Below are positions 45,847-57,999 of a stretch of 64,000 bases of DNA, piece by piece; within the stretch, counting starts at the first letter, position 1, and each line of letters begins with the position of its first letter. The translations under genes were made by a program, and so were the position numbers. This stretch comes from Nageia nagi (Eukaryota > Pinophyta): contig JBITNC010000001.1 in assembly GCA_050084985.1 (NCBI GenBank), positions 52,204,001 to 52,268,000 of the forward strand. Direction: 5' to 3'. The notes under the pieces are model-generated. The model did no database searches, had not been told where the DNA came from, and worked only from the letters and a program-made list of their open reading frames with translations.

Positions 45847-46836
45847 CATTCGGTAAAATTGGGGAACAACACTAAGATGGATGTGATGGGAAAGGGAAGT
45901 GTGAAGTTGCTGCTGAATGGAGTCAATCATGTTGTTGCTGAGGTATACTATATTCCAGAGTTGAGAAATAATCTCTTGAGCATAGGACAGTTGTAAGAAA
46001 GAGGCTTGGCTATTTTGATCAAGAAAGGGATGTGCAAGATATTTCATCCAGAGAAGGGTTTGATAATTCAAACCAACATGAGTGCCAATCGGATGTTTAT
46101 TTTGCTATCTCAATCTCAAGCTCCCTCTCAAGTACAATCTGATCAGTGCTTTCACAAAAGAACTCAAAACTTGTCTCATCTTTGGCATCGGAGGTATGGG
46201 CATCTGGGTTACAAAGGTTTGAGAACCTTACTGTACAAGAACATGGTACGTGGACTTCCTCAACTCTCTGCCTCAAGTGTGACATGCACTGATTGCATCA
46301 ACAGGAAGCAACACCGTGACCCTATTTCAAAGAAGAGTACTTGGAGAGCAAGTCAGAAGTTGGAACTTATTCATGTAGATATTTGTGGTTCGATCACTCC
46401 TACATCTAACAGTAACAAGAGGTACATTTTGATATTCATTGATGATTATAGTAGAAAAGCATGGGTGTATTTCTTGGTAGAGAAGTCAGAGGCTTTAAAC
46501 TTTTTTAAATGCTTTAAAACTATGGTTGAAAAAGAAATAGGGTTATTTGTTAAGTGTTTTCGCACTGATAGAGGAGGAGAATTCAATTCAAATGAGTTTA
46601 ATGATTTTTGCAAATAAAGTGGGATCAAGAGGCTGACCACCACTTATACTCTACAACAAAATGGTGTAGCTGAAAGGAAAAATAGAATCATGATGAACAT
46701 GGTTCGTTCCATGTTATCTGACAAGAACATTCCCAAGACTTTTTGGCTGGAGGCAGTAAACTGGACTATTTATGTCCTAAAAAGGTGTCCTACATTGGAA
46801 GTCAAGGATGTTACACCAGAGGAGGCTTGAACTGGA
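45847..46836 (+). pseudogene. pol: Copia E integrase region
   Basis: Continuous in frame with four stops. GAG-pre-integrase: HLWHRRYGHLGYKGLRTLL and CTDCINRKQHRDP (HHCC zinc site intact). Core: ELIHVDICGSITP (first Asp), FIDDYSRKAWVYFL, CFRTDRGGEFNSNEF (second Asp), then after TAA at 46615 GIKRLTTTYTLQQNGVAERKN with the catalytic Glu in AERKN. In active elements this inserts the cDNA into the chromosome. Confidence 0.9.
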
Positions 46837-48885
46837 GTGAAACCCTCAGTAGATCATTTCAGGGTTTTTGGTTGCATAGCACATGTTCATGTTCCAGAAG
46901 AAAGGAGGACTAAACTTGATAATAGAAGCATTACTTGTGTGCTATTGGGGGTTAGTGAGGAATCAAAAGGTTACAGGCTATTAGATCCTGTTGCTAAGAG
47001 AGTTGTTGTGAGTAGAGATGTAATTTTTGAAGAAGAAAAGCAATGGGATTGGGATGTGAGTTATGAAAAACAAATAGTAGTAGATTTAGAATGGGGTGAT
47101 GGTGAAGATGAGAATGAAGAAGGAGTGAGTGAAAATGGAAATGGAGAAAATACTGATGGAGAGATAGAAGAGACTCGTGATGAGGGAGTTAGAGAAGAGG
47201 AAGATGGTTCTAGTGAGGGTGAAGAGAGAGTGAGGGAGGTGAGGCAATCTCATGAGAGGCAACCTCCTACGTGGATGGGTGATTATGTTAGTGGTGAAGG
47301 TCTATCTGAGGATGAAGTTCATATGGCATTGGTGGTGTCAACTGATCCATTGAATTTTGAGGAGGCTGTGAAGAGTGTAAATTGGAGATTGGCCATGAAC
47401 AGTGAAATCAAATCCATCGAAAAGAACCAAACATGGACACTCACTGAGCTGCCAACCGGGGCCAAAATAATAGGAGTGAAGTGGGTTTACAAAACCAAAT
47501 ACAATGAGCATGGAAATATCGATAAGTACAAGGCTCGTTTGGTTGCTAAAGGGTACTATCAAAAGTATGGAGTGGACTATATAGAATTTTTTGCACCAGT
47601 GGCAAGGATGGATATAGTAAGGATGATTATTGCTCTAGCTGCACAGAAGATTTGGATGATTTTTCAGCTGGATGTCAAGTCGACTTTTCTCCATGGTGAG
47701 CTGAGTGAAGATGTTTATGTGGAGCAGCCAAGAGGATATGAAAAAAAAGGCAATGAGCATCTAGTTTACAAGTTACACAAAGCCCTATATGGATTAAAAT
47801 AAACTCCACGAGCTTGGTTTAGTTGAATTGAGGCACATTTCATTAGTGAAGGGTTTCAAAGGTGTGATAGCGAGCAGACATTATTCACAAAGAGAAGCAG
47901 AGAAGGAAAAATTATCATTGTAAGTGTTTATGTTGATGATTTAATTTTTACTAGTAATGATGAAGTTATGATGTCTAAATTTAAAAGCTCTATGTTAAGA
48001 GAGTTTGATATGTCTGACTTGGGAAAGATGAGATTTTTTCTTGGGATTGAAGTGCTAAAAAAATCTGATGGTATTTATATATGCCAAAGTAAATATGCAT
48101 TGGAGGTTTTGAGAAGGTTTGGTATGATGGAAAGTAATTCGGTGGGTAGTCCAATAATTTCAGGTTTCAAAATAAGCAGAGATCGAAATGGAGACTCTGT
48201 TGATGAGACGTATTACAAGCAGCTGGTGGGTAGTTTAATGTATCTCACTACCACAAGACCTGACATGATGTTTGTCACTTGTCTCATAAGTAGATATATG
48301 GCAAAACCAATGGAGATTCATCTACAGGCAGCTAAGAGAGCACTTCGATACTTAAAAGGGACTGTGAACTATGGAATTCATTATAAGAAAGGAGGAGATG
48401 GTGAGTTGTTGGTGTTTATGGATAATGACTATGCCGAAGATATGGAAGACAGAAAGAGTACATCTGGTTACATGTTTTTAATGAGTTCAAGTGTTGTTTC
48501 ATGATGTTCAAAAACGTAGCCTATTGTGACTTTATCAACCACAGAAGCTGAGTTTGTGGCAGCTGCAGTCTGTGCTTGTCAAGGAGTCTGGATGAAGAGA
48601 ATTTTAAAGGAGCTGGGACATTCTGATGGAGGCTGTACTACTGTGATGTGTGACAACAGTTCAACCATCAAGCTGTCTAAAAATCTAGTTATGCATGGTC
48701 GCAGCAAGCATATTGATGTGAGGTTTCATTTCTTAAGGAATCTTACTAAGGAGGATACAATTGAATTAGTTCATTGTGGGAGTCAAGATCAGGTGGCAGA
48801 CATAATGACCAAACCATTGAAGCTTGAAGTTTTTCAGAAGCTTCGAAAGATGCTGGGCGTATGTGAAATTTCTGGTATAAACTAA
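46837..48885 (+). pseudogene. pol: Copia E reverse transcriptase and RNase H
   Basis: Linker FRVFGCIAHVHVPEERRTKL, then an acidic Glu/Asp/Gly-rich spacer (about 47085-47250), then RT: WRLAMNSEIKSIEKNQTW, YKARLVAKGYYQKYGVDY, FQLDVKSTFLHGEL (catalytic Asp) and VYVDDLIFTSND (YVDD intact). RNase H: YLKGTVNYGIHY, FMDNDYAED (usual S-D-A-D changed), KSTSGYMFLMSS, STTEAEFVAA, MCDNSSTIKLSKN and HIDVRFHFLR. Stops at 47800, about 47824, 48502 and about 48514 each sit on a Gln, Arg or Trp position. CDS end at 48885. Confidence 0.92.
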
Positions 48886-48906
48886 TTGCTTCACAGCACT
48901 TAGTTT

Positions 48907-48917
48907 AAGGGAGGGAA
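48907..48917 (+). promoter_or_regulatory. Polypurine tract of copia E
   Basis: AAGGGAGGGAA followed by TGAAGGAG at 48918, the likely true LTR start. Confidence 0.8.
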
Positions 48918-49170
48918 TGAAGGAGTTTACAGCTGTTTTTCTGTTAGAATAAAGTCCTAGTCTTTAGGGATATTTATGTGTATTTGAATTGTTCCAAGTT
49001 TATGTAACCACTTGGCTTTATTTCCGCTAAGTGGGCTGCTTTTTCATTTCTGTTAAGATCATGTATTGAATGGCTATTTAAGCCAAAGTTATTGTTAATA
49101 AAACTAAGTCATTCAATCCAGCTTGTTGTGTTCTTGTTCTTAGTTTCGTTTTAGATCAAAGTTCCCAACA
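48918..49170 (+). mobile_element. 3' LTR of copia E
   Basis: 253 bp if started at TGAAGGAG; the last 237 bp (48934-49170) match the 5' LTR with six transitions and no indel. BAHD coding resumes at the next base. Confidence 0.9.
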
Positions 49171-49545
49171 GAGCGGAACAGAATTTCTTTTCCAGCTGGT
49201 TTACTGCACAGTTTGATTCGTGAGCATGTTGATGAGGTTATTCGGGAAAGGATTGATGCTGGGCAAAGAAATCCGACTCTGATTCGGTATGAGAAATTGG
49301 CCAAAAACGTTTTGAAGATGGGGAGCAGTCCGTGGTTTAGTATGTATGAGAACGATTTGGGATGGGCAGAGTCTGTGGGTGTGAGGAGCGGATTGGCGAA
49401 CAACTTTGACGGCAAGGCGAATGCCAACCCGGGCAAAGAAGGTAGAGGAAGCGTGGAATTGGAGATACGTGTTGCTCCCCAAAAAATGGAGGCTTTGGAG
49501 ACCGATCACTGCGTCCTTTCTGCCGAATGTTTTTTCAAGCTGTAA

Positions 49546-51770
49546 AAATATTATTGATATTTTAGAACGTCGATTATGTAAGGAAACTATAATTATGAAA
49601 AAGGACAAGTTTCATACATATGGAAGGCAAACTATAGATATGGTCATAAAGTTAAAGTTAAGTTAGTTCTAGTAAGAGCTTTAGTGTCTAGTACCAATAT
49701 TAAAAATATTGTAATATGTTTATATTGTTTTATTTTATTTTTTTATGAAAAAATTAAATATATTAATAAAGTAGTTTTATATAAAAAAGATGGTGGGATT
49801 TGTACACTTTAAAAATATATTAATCGAAAACAAAATAGGTTAGGTAAATTCATAATCACATAAATAAAAAACAAAATTATGGTAGCTAGAATCATTTATC
49901 AAAATATAGGTACAGTAATTAATTACAAATCATTTATCATTATGGTGGTTTAGGGAAATGATTTGGAAATTTTCTATTTTCTATCACATGACCATATTAC
50001 CACTTGTTAGAGGAGGACATTGGGACATTCCATCTCTCATCATTAGAAGTATTTATTTCAATTCCTCGAGGATTGTCTTGAGCACTTGTGGGAGCAATGG
50101 CAGTATCGTCCCATCCAACAATAGATTCAGAATTGCAGGTCGAACATCCTAACCAGAGGTATGATAGGAAGGGCTCCCTCCATATGCATTGGGTCATTTT
50201 TCAACTAAGGGAAGGCTATGATCAATGTATTTCCTTAAGCGAACTCATAAGTTAAGAGTGTAAGCTATGCTAGGAACGAGATTGCAACTACAAGTATTCC
50301 TTGGGTGGCGGACTAGGAGGGAGCCTACTCATAGTGCATGGAGCAATCCCCCAATGGTCCATTAAATTTAGGAGATGTATCTCCATATTGAACTTCTCCA
50401 CATGTATGATGATTTGCAACCAGCAATCATTGGAAAAGATTGTACTCACAAGCAAGAGAAAAAGAAAGAGGAGCATCTTGTTAATTGAACAACGCTTTGT
50501 TGCAAGTTTTCTAGAGGTGAAAAAGAGTACTAATATGAAAAATATTCCAAGGAGAAATATAGAAGAGAATATTAGATAATATTATGTTGAATCATATAAG
50601 TTAAGAAGAAATATAGAAGAGAAGCTAAATTAGGGTGTGATTGATAAAGTTAACAAGTTGTTACTTAAATACTTTATCTAACAAATGAGATAAGAAATTG
50701 GGTATAAGGTAAGGTAAAAGCAATCAATAAATATAGATCAATCAAAATAAATAGCAAAGTGGAAATATGAGAGTATAAAAGAAGAGCTAGAAGAAGTATC
50801 TCCTCCATCATCAAGAGTATTTTATGATGTTCGATGAAAAGTTATTCATTATCTTTTATCTCTTTAATGATGACTTAACTTATAAAATGAAACAATAATC
50901 TATCAATCTTCCCCAAATAAGGGAAATCATGGTACCCCAATGATCCTAAGGAGGAGAACAAGATCCTCTGAAGAATGTAGTATAGATCATATGCTACTAA
51001 TGTGAAAATAAGTACTACAAGTCCAACAATCTAAGTAAACAATAAAATTTAAAAATGAATTATGGAAAAGTAAAAATACCTATTAATATGTGGATCTCAT
51101 GGAAAATGAGAAATAACTTGATGTTCTTACAACCAATTGTATGAAGTAACATATGAGTGATGAGGAATGAGAATATAAGATAAAGATCAAGTACCCAAGC
51201 TTTCTCAATTGATATTACAAGGTCTAGCACCTTACTAAGTATTGGAGTAATTATTTATACATTTCTTCAAATTATTCATAAATAGCTATTTATATTATCT
51301 TTTGAAAAGATAAGATATGTATACACTAATCTTAGTGTGGAAAAAAAGAAATAAGGTAACATTCCTTTCTCAAAAGTAAAATTTGATTCATAGGCCTCTT
51401 AAGTAAAAATATATTAAAATGGAATCCCCGTACCTAATGTATTAGTAAGTAGAGATAATGTTATAAATGTGAACATTATATATGTTATGAAAATATCATA
51501 ATTCAAAATTCATTGTAATTTTATAATATACCATAAAATAATAGGCTTCATTCATCATCTTGCTCTTCAACTACTTTTAAGCACTCATCTAATTAAAACT
51601 CTTCAGTTAAGGTACTTTTGGGCATGTTTTTCATCTATAATAGTTTTGGTACATTTTTTATGTGGTTTCAGTGCACTTATTTTCTAAGGTTCCAATATAT
51701 CTACTTTTTATTTTTTTTATGCATATTATTTTATATCATTTTGATTCCTATTTTGAGTTATTTTATTTAT
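49546..51770. other. No gene recognised; contains probable copia F 5' LTR
   Basis: AT-rich. ORFs at 49997-50197 (minus) and 50301-50579 (plus) overlap and show no known domain. The 5' LTR of the copia that follows must end near 51770, but I could not match it with confidence to the sequence after 55879. Confidence 0.4.
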
Positions 51771-54700
51771 TTAGTATCAAAGATTAATCATTCATAGGCT
51801 TAGAGTTATCCAATGTGGTCCTTTTAATAATTTTTGAAGTTATTTTTTAAGGTTCATTAATTTTTTTGTATAATAGCCAATAACACTAACTATCTTCTAA
51901 TACCTAATTTCAATGGAAAGGACTACAACTACTATAGTATCAAAATTAATAGTTTTTTTTAATAGTAAAAGGCCTATGGGATATTGTAGAATATGTTATA
52001 CTTAACCAACAAATTGGAATAAACTTACAACAACATATAGATAAGGAAATAAAGAAGTATAGAAGAAGAATTTATTATCCCTTTATAATATTCAATCAAC
52101 CTTAGATGAGAGTCTATTCCCAAGAATATCTAGCTCTAACATATTTGAAGATACATGAAAGACATTTAAAGAGGATTACCAAGGGAGTGGATTAGTTAAA
52201 GAGGTTAAGAGTCAAAATTAAAGGAGATAATTTGAGAATATCGAAATGTAAGATGCTAATAATGTTGGTGAATATTATGTGAGTGTGAAGGTTATCATTA
52301 ATTAAATGATAACTCTGAAACAAAAATGGAAAGGAAAGTTATTTTAAATAAGTTTTTTAGAACTATCACCCCAAAGGGAAATCATGTGGCTATTATCATT
52401 GAGGAGAGTAAAGACTTATCTACTCTTAGTGACTTTGATTATTTAATAAGATATCTTATATCTCATGAAGAGAGATTGAGAGAAACTATTAGTTATGTTG
52501 ATGAAAAGGCATTTTATTTAGAGGATATGGAGGAAGTTATAATGGACAAGGCAAAGGATTAAACCACGTCCAAGGAAGAGGTAAAAAGTAGAATTCTTCA
52601 AAAGGAAGAGGTGTTGTAGAAGGTAGAGAAATAGTAAGAGTTGATGAAATAAATATAAAATGGTATTATCATAAGAGATATGGATATTTTGAGAGAGAAT
52701 GCACTTTGATTGTTAATATTAAAGGCAAGAGAGATAAGTATGTTAATGTAAATAAGGCTACTACAACCTATTTTTATCATACAACAAAGTTGAGGAAAAC
52801 CTTCAAGATAATTAATTTTTTTTTATATTATGTTTTCTAATCATATGATAGGTAATGGGATTTTCTTACTTATATGGATGCTTACTTCAATTATAATATG
52901 GACATAAAAAGTAAGTGTAGTGCAATTATGATAAAATAACTACATTGTAGTCTTTGATAATAATAATAAATTCATTATTTATGATGAGAACCATTAATAG
53001 AGTTTTCTTGTTATAACTATGATCAACAATAAGTTATTTTCCTTTAAAGTTTGGAGGTCAAATGTATACCCTTCCTAATGTTGTTATTGAGATCAAGATT
53101 TGTGTATGGAATCTTAAATATGGTTACTTGAATTTTTCTAGTTTATTGCTATTAACTTACGAAGATATGGTTTATGGTTTGCCAAATGTAAAGGAGCATA
53201 AAGGTATTTGTGAGGGGCATGTAATGTGTAAGAATGTAAGATAGAATTTTCCTAGATGAAAAGTATAGAGGACATCATTATACCCGTAATAATTGGTCTA
53301 TTATGATATTTTTAGACCTATGCAAACTAAATGCTTGGGTAAGAACTCTTATTCTCTTACATTTATTGATGATTTTTCTATAATGTATTAGGTTTTTTAC
53401 TTCAAGAATAAAGATTAAGAATTTGATGCCTTCAAAGAATTTAAAGTTCTTATTAATAATTAGAGTATTTTCAATATTAAATATTTGAGGATTAACAATA
53501 GTAGTAAGTATTTATATCTAATGACTTTATGCAATTTTATAAACATCATGGCATTAAAAGGTAACTCACAACTGCATATATCCCTAATTAGTGAGAAAAA
53601 ATATGATTGTTGTTAAGATTGTAGGAGTACATTATAGAACAAGGGGCTAAGAAATACTTATTGAGTTGATGCAGTTTATACAATAGTCTATATATTGAAT
53701 AAGATTCCTACAAGCATTTAAAGAAGATGACTCCTTATGAGTATTTGTATGAGAATAAACTTGATGTTGATCACTTTAAAAAATTTGGCTAATTAGACTA
53801 TTCTCATGTGTTTGATGAACTTAGGAAGAAGCTTAATCCTAAGAGTGAAGCATGTATTTTTCTTAGTTATTATGAGACTAGTAAGGACTATAGGATTTAT
53901 AACCAAAAAATTCATAAAGTTTTAGTTTCTAGAGATGTGATTTTGTTATGAAGGGGAGTATATGGTGATAAAAAACTATATGTTTATGAAGTTAGAAATT
54001 ATGAGCATTCTTATAGCATGTAGTCCTCTTAGAAATAAGTTTCACCAAGCCTAGCAACTAGTCCCTCAAATAGTTTAATGCAAAATTCTTCAAGTGAATC
54101 TTCTAATATCATTTTTGATATTATGAAAAAAAAGTGGTAAAACTATCTTCAAATTAATCCTTCAACATAGGTTTTGGACAACAACTTTTAGAGGAGACTC
54201 ATTAGAGATCAATCTTAAGATATTGACTAAGTTATGAAAAGGTTATATAATATTCACATTTATGATTATGATGATGAGAAAGATTGGCCAAAATATGATA
54301 TATTTAATTATGTATTGATGATTTTTATATATTTTGAACCTTTATATTGTGAAGAATATCATAGAAATAGTGTTTGGATACAAGCCATATGATAAGATCA
54401 ATTCCATTGAAATGAATGATACTTGGGAGCTAGTAAGATTGCCTAAGGGAAAGAAATATGTGGGCTCCAAATGGATATATATGACTAAATACAATAGTGA
54501 TGGTATCATTGAAAATTATAAGGCTAGGATTATTACTAAGGGCTTCACACAAAATTCTGATATTGATTATGTGGAAACTTTTATACTTATTACTAGATAA
54601 GAAATAGTAAGGATGTTGCGTAAAATAACTACTAAAAAAGGTGGGGAGTTTACATCACTTAGATGTAAAAAGTGCCTTCTTGAATGGATAATTAGATGAA

Positions 54701-55900
54701 GAGGTTTTTATGCAACAAACTCAAGGTTTTGAGTTCAAAGGTAAATAAGACCATGTTTGTAGGTTGAAGAAGGATTTATATGACCTTAAATAAGTATCAA
54801 GGGATTGGAATACTTATATTAATGGATACTTTAAATAAAATAAATTCAAGAGAAACAAAAGTGAACCTACCTTATACTTCAAGAGAGAAGATGAGGATAT
54901 TATATTTTTTTTTGTATATATTAATGACTTGATTTTCATGAGTAGTAGTTCCAAGATGAAATATAATTTTAAGGTTTCTATTGTAAGTGAGTTTTAGATG
55001 AAGGATTTGGGATTGATTCAAGTTATTTTATTGGGATGGATATGCATCAAACTAAGGATGTAATATTTTTTTTTTAATCTAAATATGAAAATGATATATT
55101 GAAGAAGTATGGCATGGATAGTTGCAAACTAGTCCCTACCCACATTGAACATGGTGATCAATTGTTATATAAATATGATGGGGTTGATAAAGTTAATGTA
55201 ACTAATTATAATAGCATTCTTGGATCTTAATATTTCTCACAAATACTAAATAAAATATTACACATTTTATATAACTTATTTATAGATATATGAGAGTAAT
55301 ATCTCTTGCATTTGAAGGATGTCAAGCATATTTTAAAGCATGTTAAAGGAACAATTAACTTTGGCATTCATTACTTTCCTAATGAAGATATGGATCCAGT
55401 TATCTTTAGTGATGCAATTTTGGGTAGCAAATTAGAAAATTGAAAGTCTACATTTGAAAATAAGTTTTCTCTTGGATATGGTTTGATCACTTAAAGCTCA
55501 AAGAAGCAAGGGTTAATGGCACTCTCTTCAACTAAGGCTAAGTATTTTTCTCTTACTTTAGATAGTGAATAAGTATTATGGATAAAAATACTCTCTAGAG
55601 AGATAAAAGAAAAATAAAATGGTCATATTAATATTTTTTATGATAATTTGAGTAATATATAATTGGCAAAAAATACCATCTATCATAGTAGGTCTAAGAA
55701 TTTTGATATGAAGTATTACTTCATCCATGATATGGTGGGAAAGAAGGAAGTTGAGTTTGGGTATTATAACATACTACATGAATAATTAGTTTATATCTTT
55801 ATTAATATTATCTATGAGAAACAATTCCTTAATTTGAGAAACTATCTCTTAATTTCTCATATCATTAAGGAGGAGAATGTTGTAATATGATGTTAATAAA
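51771..55900 (+). mobile_element. Decayed Ty1/copia element F
   Basis: Begins with a degraded primer site (TTAGTATCAAAGAT at 51771-51784). Then gag (about 51900-52620: PNFNGKDYNYYSIKI; 52326-52562: FFRTITPKGNHVAIIIEESKDL; zinc-knuckle remnant RYGYFEREC near 52680), GAG-pre-integrase (53062-53244: VWNLKYGYLNFSSLLLLT), integrase core pieces (about 53280-53650, SLTFIDDFSIMYWVFYFKNK), RT (54400-55100; NDTWELVRLPKGKKYVGSKW, YKARIITKGFTQ, VYINDLIF for the YVDD box) and RNase H (about 55330-55790; KHVKGTINFGIHYF, LSSTKAKYFSL). It ends with AAGGAGGAGAA then TGTTGTAATATG at 55879. Frameshifts and stops throughout; far older than copia E. Confidence 0.82.
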
Positions 55901-57059
55901 AGATTATTACCACCTACTTTTAGGATTCAGCAAATAAAGTTTTTTCTTAGCCTTTTTTTGGTGTAACTTACTTGAAATAGTATTACTTTACCATTTTTCA
56001 ATCTTTTAAACTCAAAAATGATGAAACCTATAATGTTTTATAATCCTCAACTAAAATGCATAAATATGTTAGACCATACAAAGGAAGCTTTCTCAATATT
56101 TATTTGAATAATGAGCTCCAATTAATAAAACACATGCAAATATGATGTTAATAAACACCTTTTAATTGTTTGATTGTCCAACCAAAGAGTATTCCATTAG
56201 ATTTGGATATATGTTAAGTTCTACAACCCAAATGGTTTACCATTCTATTTTTGGTGAATGAAAAGTTGTTCAATATGATAAGTGATGAACCCTTATTCAT
56301 TTATGTTCTTATGATAATTGTTAAAATCTAATTTTACACCCTTTTGGGCCAAACTAGTTGTCATATGACCCTCACTATGTTATGATCAATACACTATGTT
56401 ATGATCAATATGATAATTTATTTTATTTTATTAATTAATAATGATACACCTGAGCTTTATCTCATGTATAATTATATTATTTTATGCAAGGGACTACTAG
56501 AGTCAATGCTAGCATGCAAAGGTGCATTTAGGTAATCTATTTATCCTATGAATAGAAAATTATATGCATGGGAAGACTATCAAGATTTCATCTCAATAGG
56601 ATTGTGCACATCTCTCACAAACTTATCAATGTCTATAGATTAGAATTTATTACACTTAAGAGTTATTGTCCATTCCTTTATGATAACATCGAGGCTTGGT
56701 TTATTAGTCACTATATCCATAATTCATTCGATCAAGCTCTACAAGAATTCTAATGTCAATGCTAGGTTACATCACTCTCAATTCCAATGCTATGAATATA
56801 GATAATTCAAAATTTCATATCCATATTCCTAATTATCCTTGCATATCAAATTAAGTCTAAGGAGTTACTCAATGGTTACCCAGGTAAGTGCATAAGTATT
56901 TATCATTGATATCTTATAGGCTTTTCAAGTTATTCAATTTAGTTATTAATATCATATCTCATTAGCTATGCAACACAAGCTATTACATTCCTTTGCTCAT
57001 AATTAAAGTATATATATTTTTTCCATCACCTTACCATAATTAGGATTGCATTTTATCAT
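55901..57059. other. Probable 3' LTR of copia F, then unassigned sequence
   Basis: The LTR should start at 55879. An exact short duplication, ACACTATGTTATGATCAAT, occurs back to back at about 56371-56408. No gene recognised. Confidence 0.45.
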
Positions 57060-57504
57060 CTACATATTAGTGAACCCAACTCTTTTATGTTTTGTAAATA
57101 ATCTTAAATTAGGGTTTATGAAAATTATATCATAGAGAATCACTTTGGTGAGCCTTACTAGTCCATAACTACTCAACAATGCAACCCATAAGAAAGAAAC
57201 CAAACTCAATATGTTTTTGTCATAACAACAAGAATTCATAACATACCTTATGGTAGTGATCTCATGACCATCCCATGTCTTCACATAACACAAATGTGAC
57301 TTCAAGGAGTGGAATTCCCTTTAAAACCTTCTAATGGCTCTACAACAATGATGCGAACTCCATATATCCCATACCAAATGAATAGTTGGTTTATATTTTT
57401 TAAATAAGGGTCAAGATTGAGTTCATACCTTTTTGACCAAGTCCATAGTTTTCTCAAGTATCAAGAAAACCTTTGTGACTATTTAAAATATCAAAAGGGT
57501 ACAG
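57060..57504 (-). pseudogene. Unassigned minus-strand coding remnant
   Basis: An open stretch at 57305-57060 starts with KSHLCYVKTWDGHEIT and becomes hydrophobic. It lies downstream of the ORF at 57505-57936 on the same strand and may be a continuation after frameshifts. No domain recognised. Confidence 0.3.
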
Positions 57505-57936
57505 CTAATTTCCACAAGGGTGGATTTCCTTTCTATCCCTTAGTATTGACACTCCTAGATCCCAAGGAATCAAGAGTTTATAGCTTAACTTACACCCAAA
57601 ATTAATATTATGCTTATCATGAGTAATATTTCCTCTAAACCAATCATTTTTTAATTCAAGAAAGTTGAATTTGTTAAGAACACTTCTACTCATAAAATTG
57701 GCTTGGAAATTTAGTTGGAATTCATCAAAATTATCATTTCTAATAATTAGATTGAAAAATTCAGCTATAACATGTTCTTCCACAACAATCTTATCATATT
57801 TGTTGAGTAACTCCTTAGCATATGTAGGTGCATGAATTTTAAAGGAAATATTTTGAGTTTTCAGACATACCTCATGTCGTAATGCAATCTTTTTCTCCTT
57901 AATTTCTAATTTATTTTCAAAATAATCAACTCCATA
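57505..57936 (-). CDS. Unrecognised 143-residue ORF downstream of PDS5-like fragment
   Basis: The minus strand is open for 143 codons, from a Tyr codon just after a stop at 57939 to a stop at 57505, with no early ATG. It encodes a charged, helical-looking peptide with EIKEKKIALRHEVCL, PTYAKELLNKYDKIVVEEHV, ELKNDWFRGNITHD and PWDLGVSILRDRKEI. Codon texture looks protein-like, and there are few low-complexity runs. It lies about 65-85 bp after the last PDS5-like residues on the same strand, so both may have been one transcript of the LTR unit. I do not recognise the family; a degenerate TE protein is the most likely alternative. Confidence 0.4.
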   Translation of the reverse strand, partial: YGVDYFENKLEIKEKKIALRHEVCLKTQNISFKIHAPTYAKELLNKYDKIVVEEHVIAEFFNLIIRNDNFDEFQLNFQANFMSRSVLNKFNFLELKNDWFRGNITHDKHNINFGCKLSYKLLIPWDLGVSILRDRKEIHPCGN

Positions 57937-57999
57937 TTATTTACTTTGCATGCCTCCTCATGAAAAAAGTCAACAATTATTGAAATTATTCTCCTTTAG

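Larger units (their letters stand above)
43414..49170 (+). mobile_element. Complete Ty1/copia element E inside BAHD copy 3
   Basis: LTR 43414-43650, primer site, gag, protease, integrase, RT, RNase H, polypurine tract, LTR ending at 49170. Gag-pol is a single reading frame (frame 1 throughout) of about 1349 residues once the nested solo LTR is ignored. There is no frameshift but ten in-frame stops, at 43894, 44338, 45844, about 45994, 46615, 46828, 47800, about 47824, 48502 and about 48514. LTRs differ at six of 237 positions, all transitions. No matching target duplication remains at the left edge. Confidence 0.93.
42836..49545 (+). pseudogene. BAHD acyltransferase copy 3, deleted and split by copia
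   Basis: Exonic parts are 42836-43413 and 49171-49545. ATG 42836 opens MAITNIATNDETAEN; DRKRTVVPARPSRRHRIKLS aligns with copy 2. At about 42980 the text jumps from the LDLPLL position to YFHHFFNSLSEL: about 128 codons, including the catalytic HXXXD, are missing. A stop follows at the position after SEL, then the frame reads HDRCLISPG, LLRVKTFRFSKETIKFL, SSFQGLCGHVW and TAGKL. There a 5.76-kb copia interrupts it. After it the same frame resumes with ERNRISFPAGLLH and ends VAPQKMEALE...FFKL. The DFGWG motif reads DLGWA. Older lineage than copies 1 and 2, clearly nonfunctional. Confidence 0.88.

Noticed and set aside
46837-47802. Intact copia pol gene
   Set aside because: This is just the longest gap between nonsense codons in one continuous but dead gag-pol frame; stops at 46828 and 47800 bound it.
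50301-50579. 92-codon plus-strand ORF after copia E
   Set aside because: Overlaps an equally open minus-strand frame, shows no domain and sits in AT-rich noncoding sequence.
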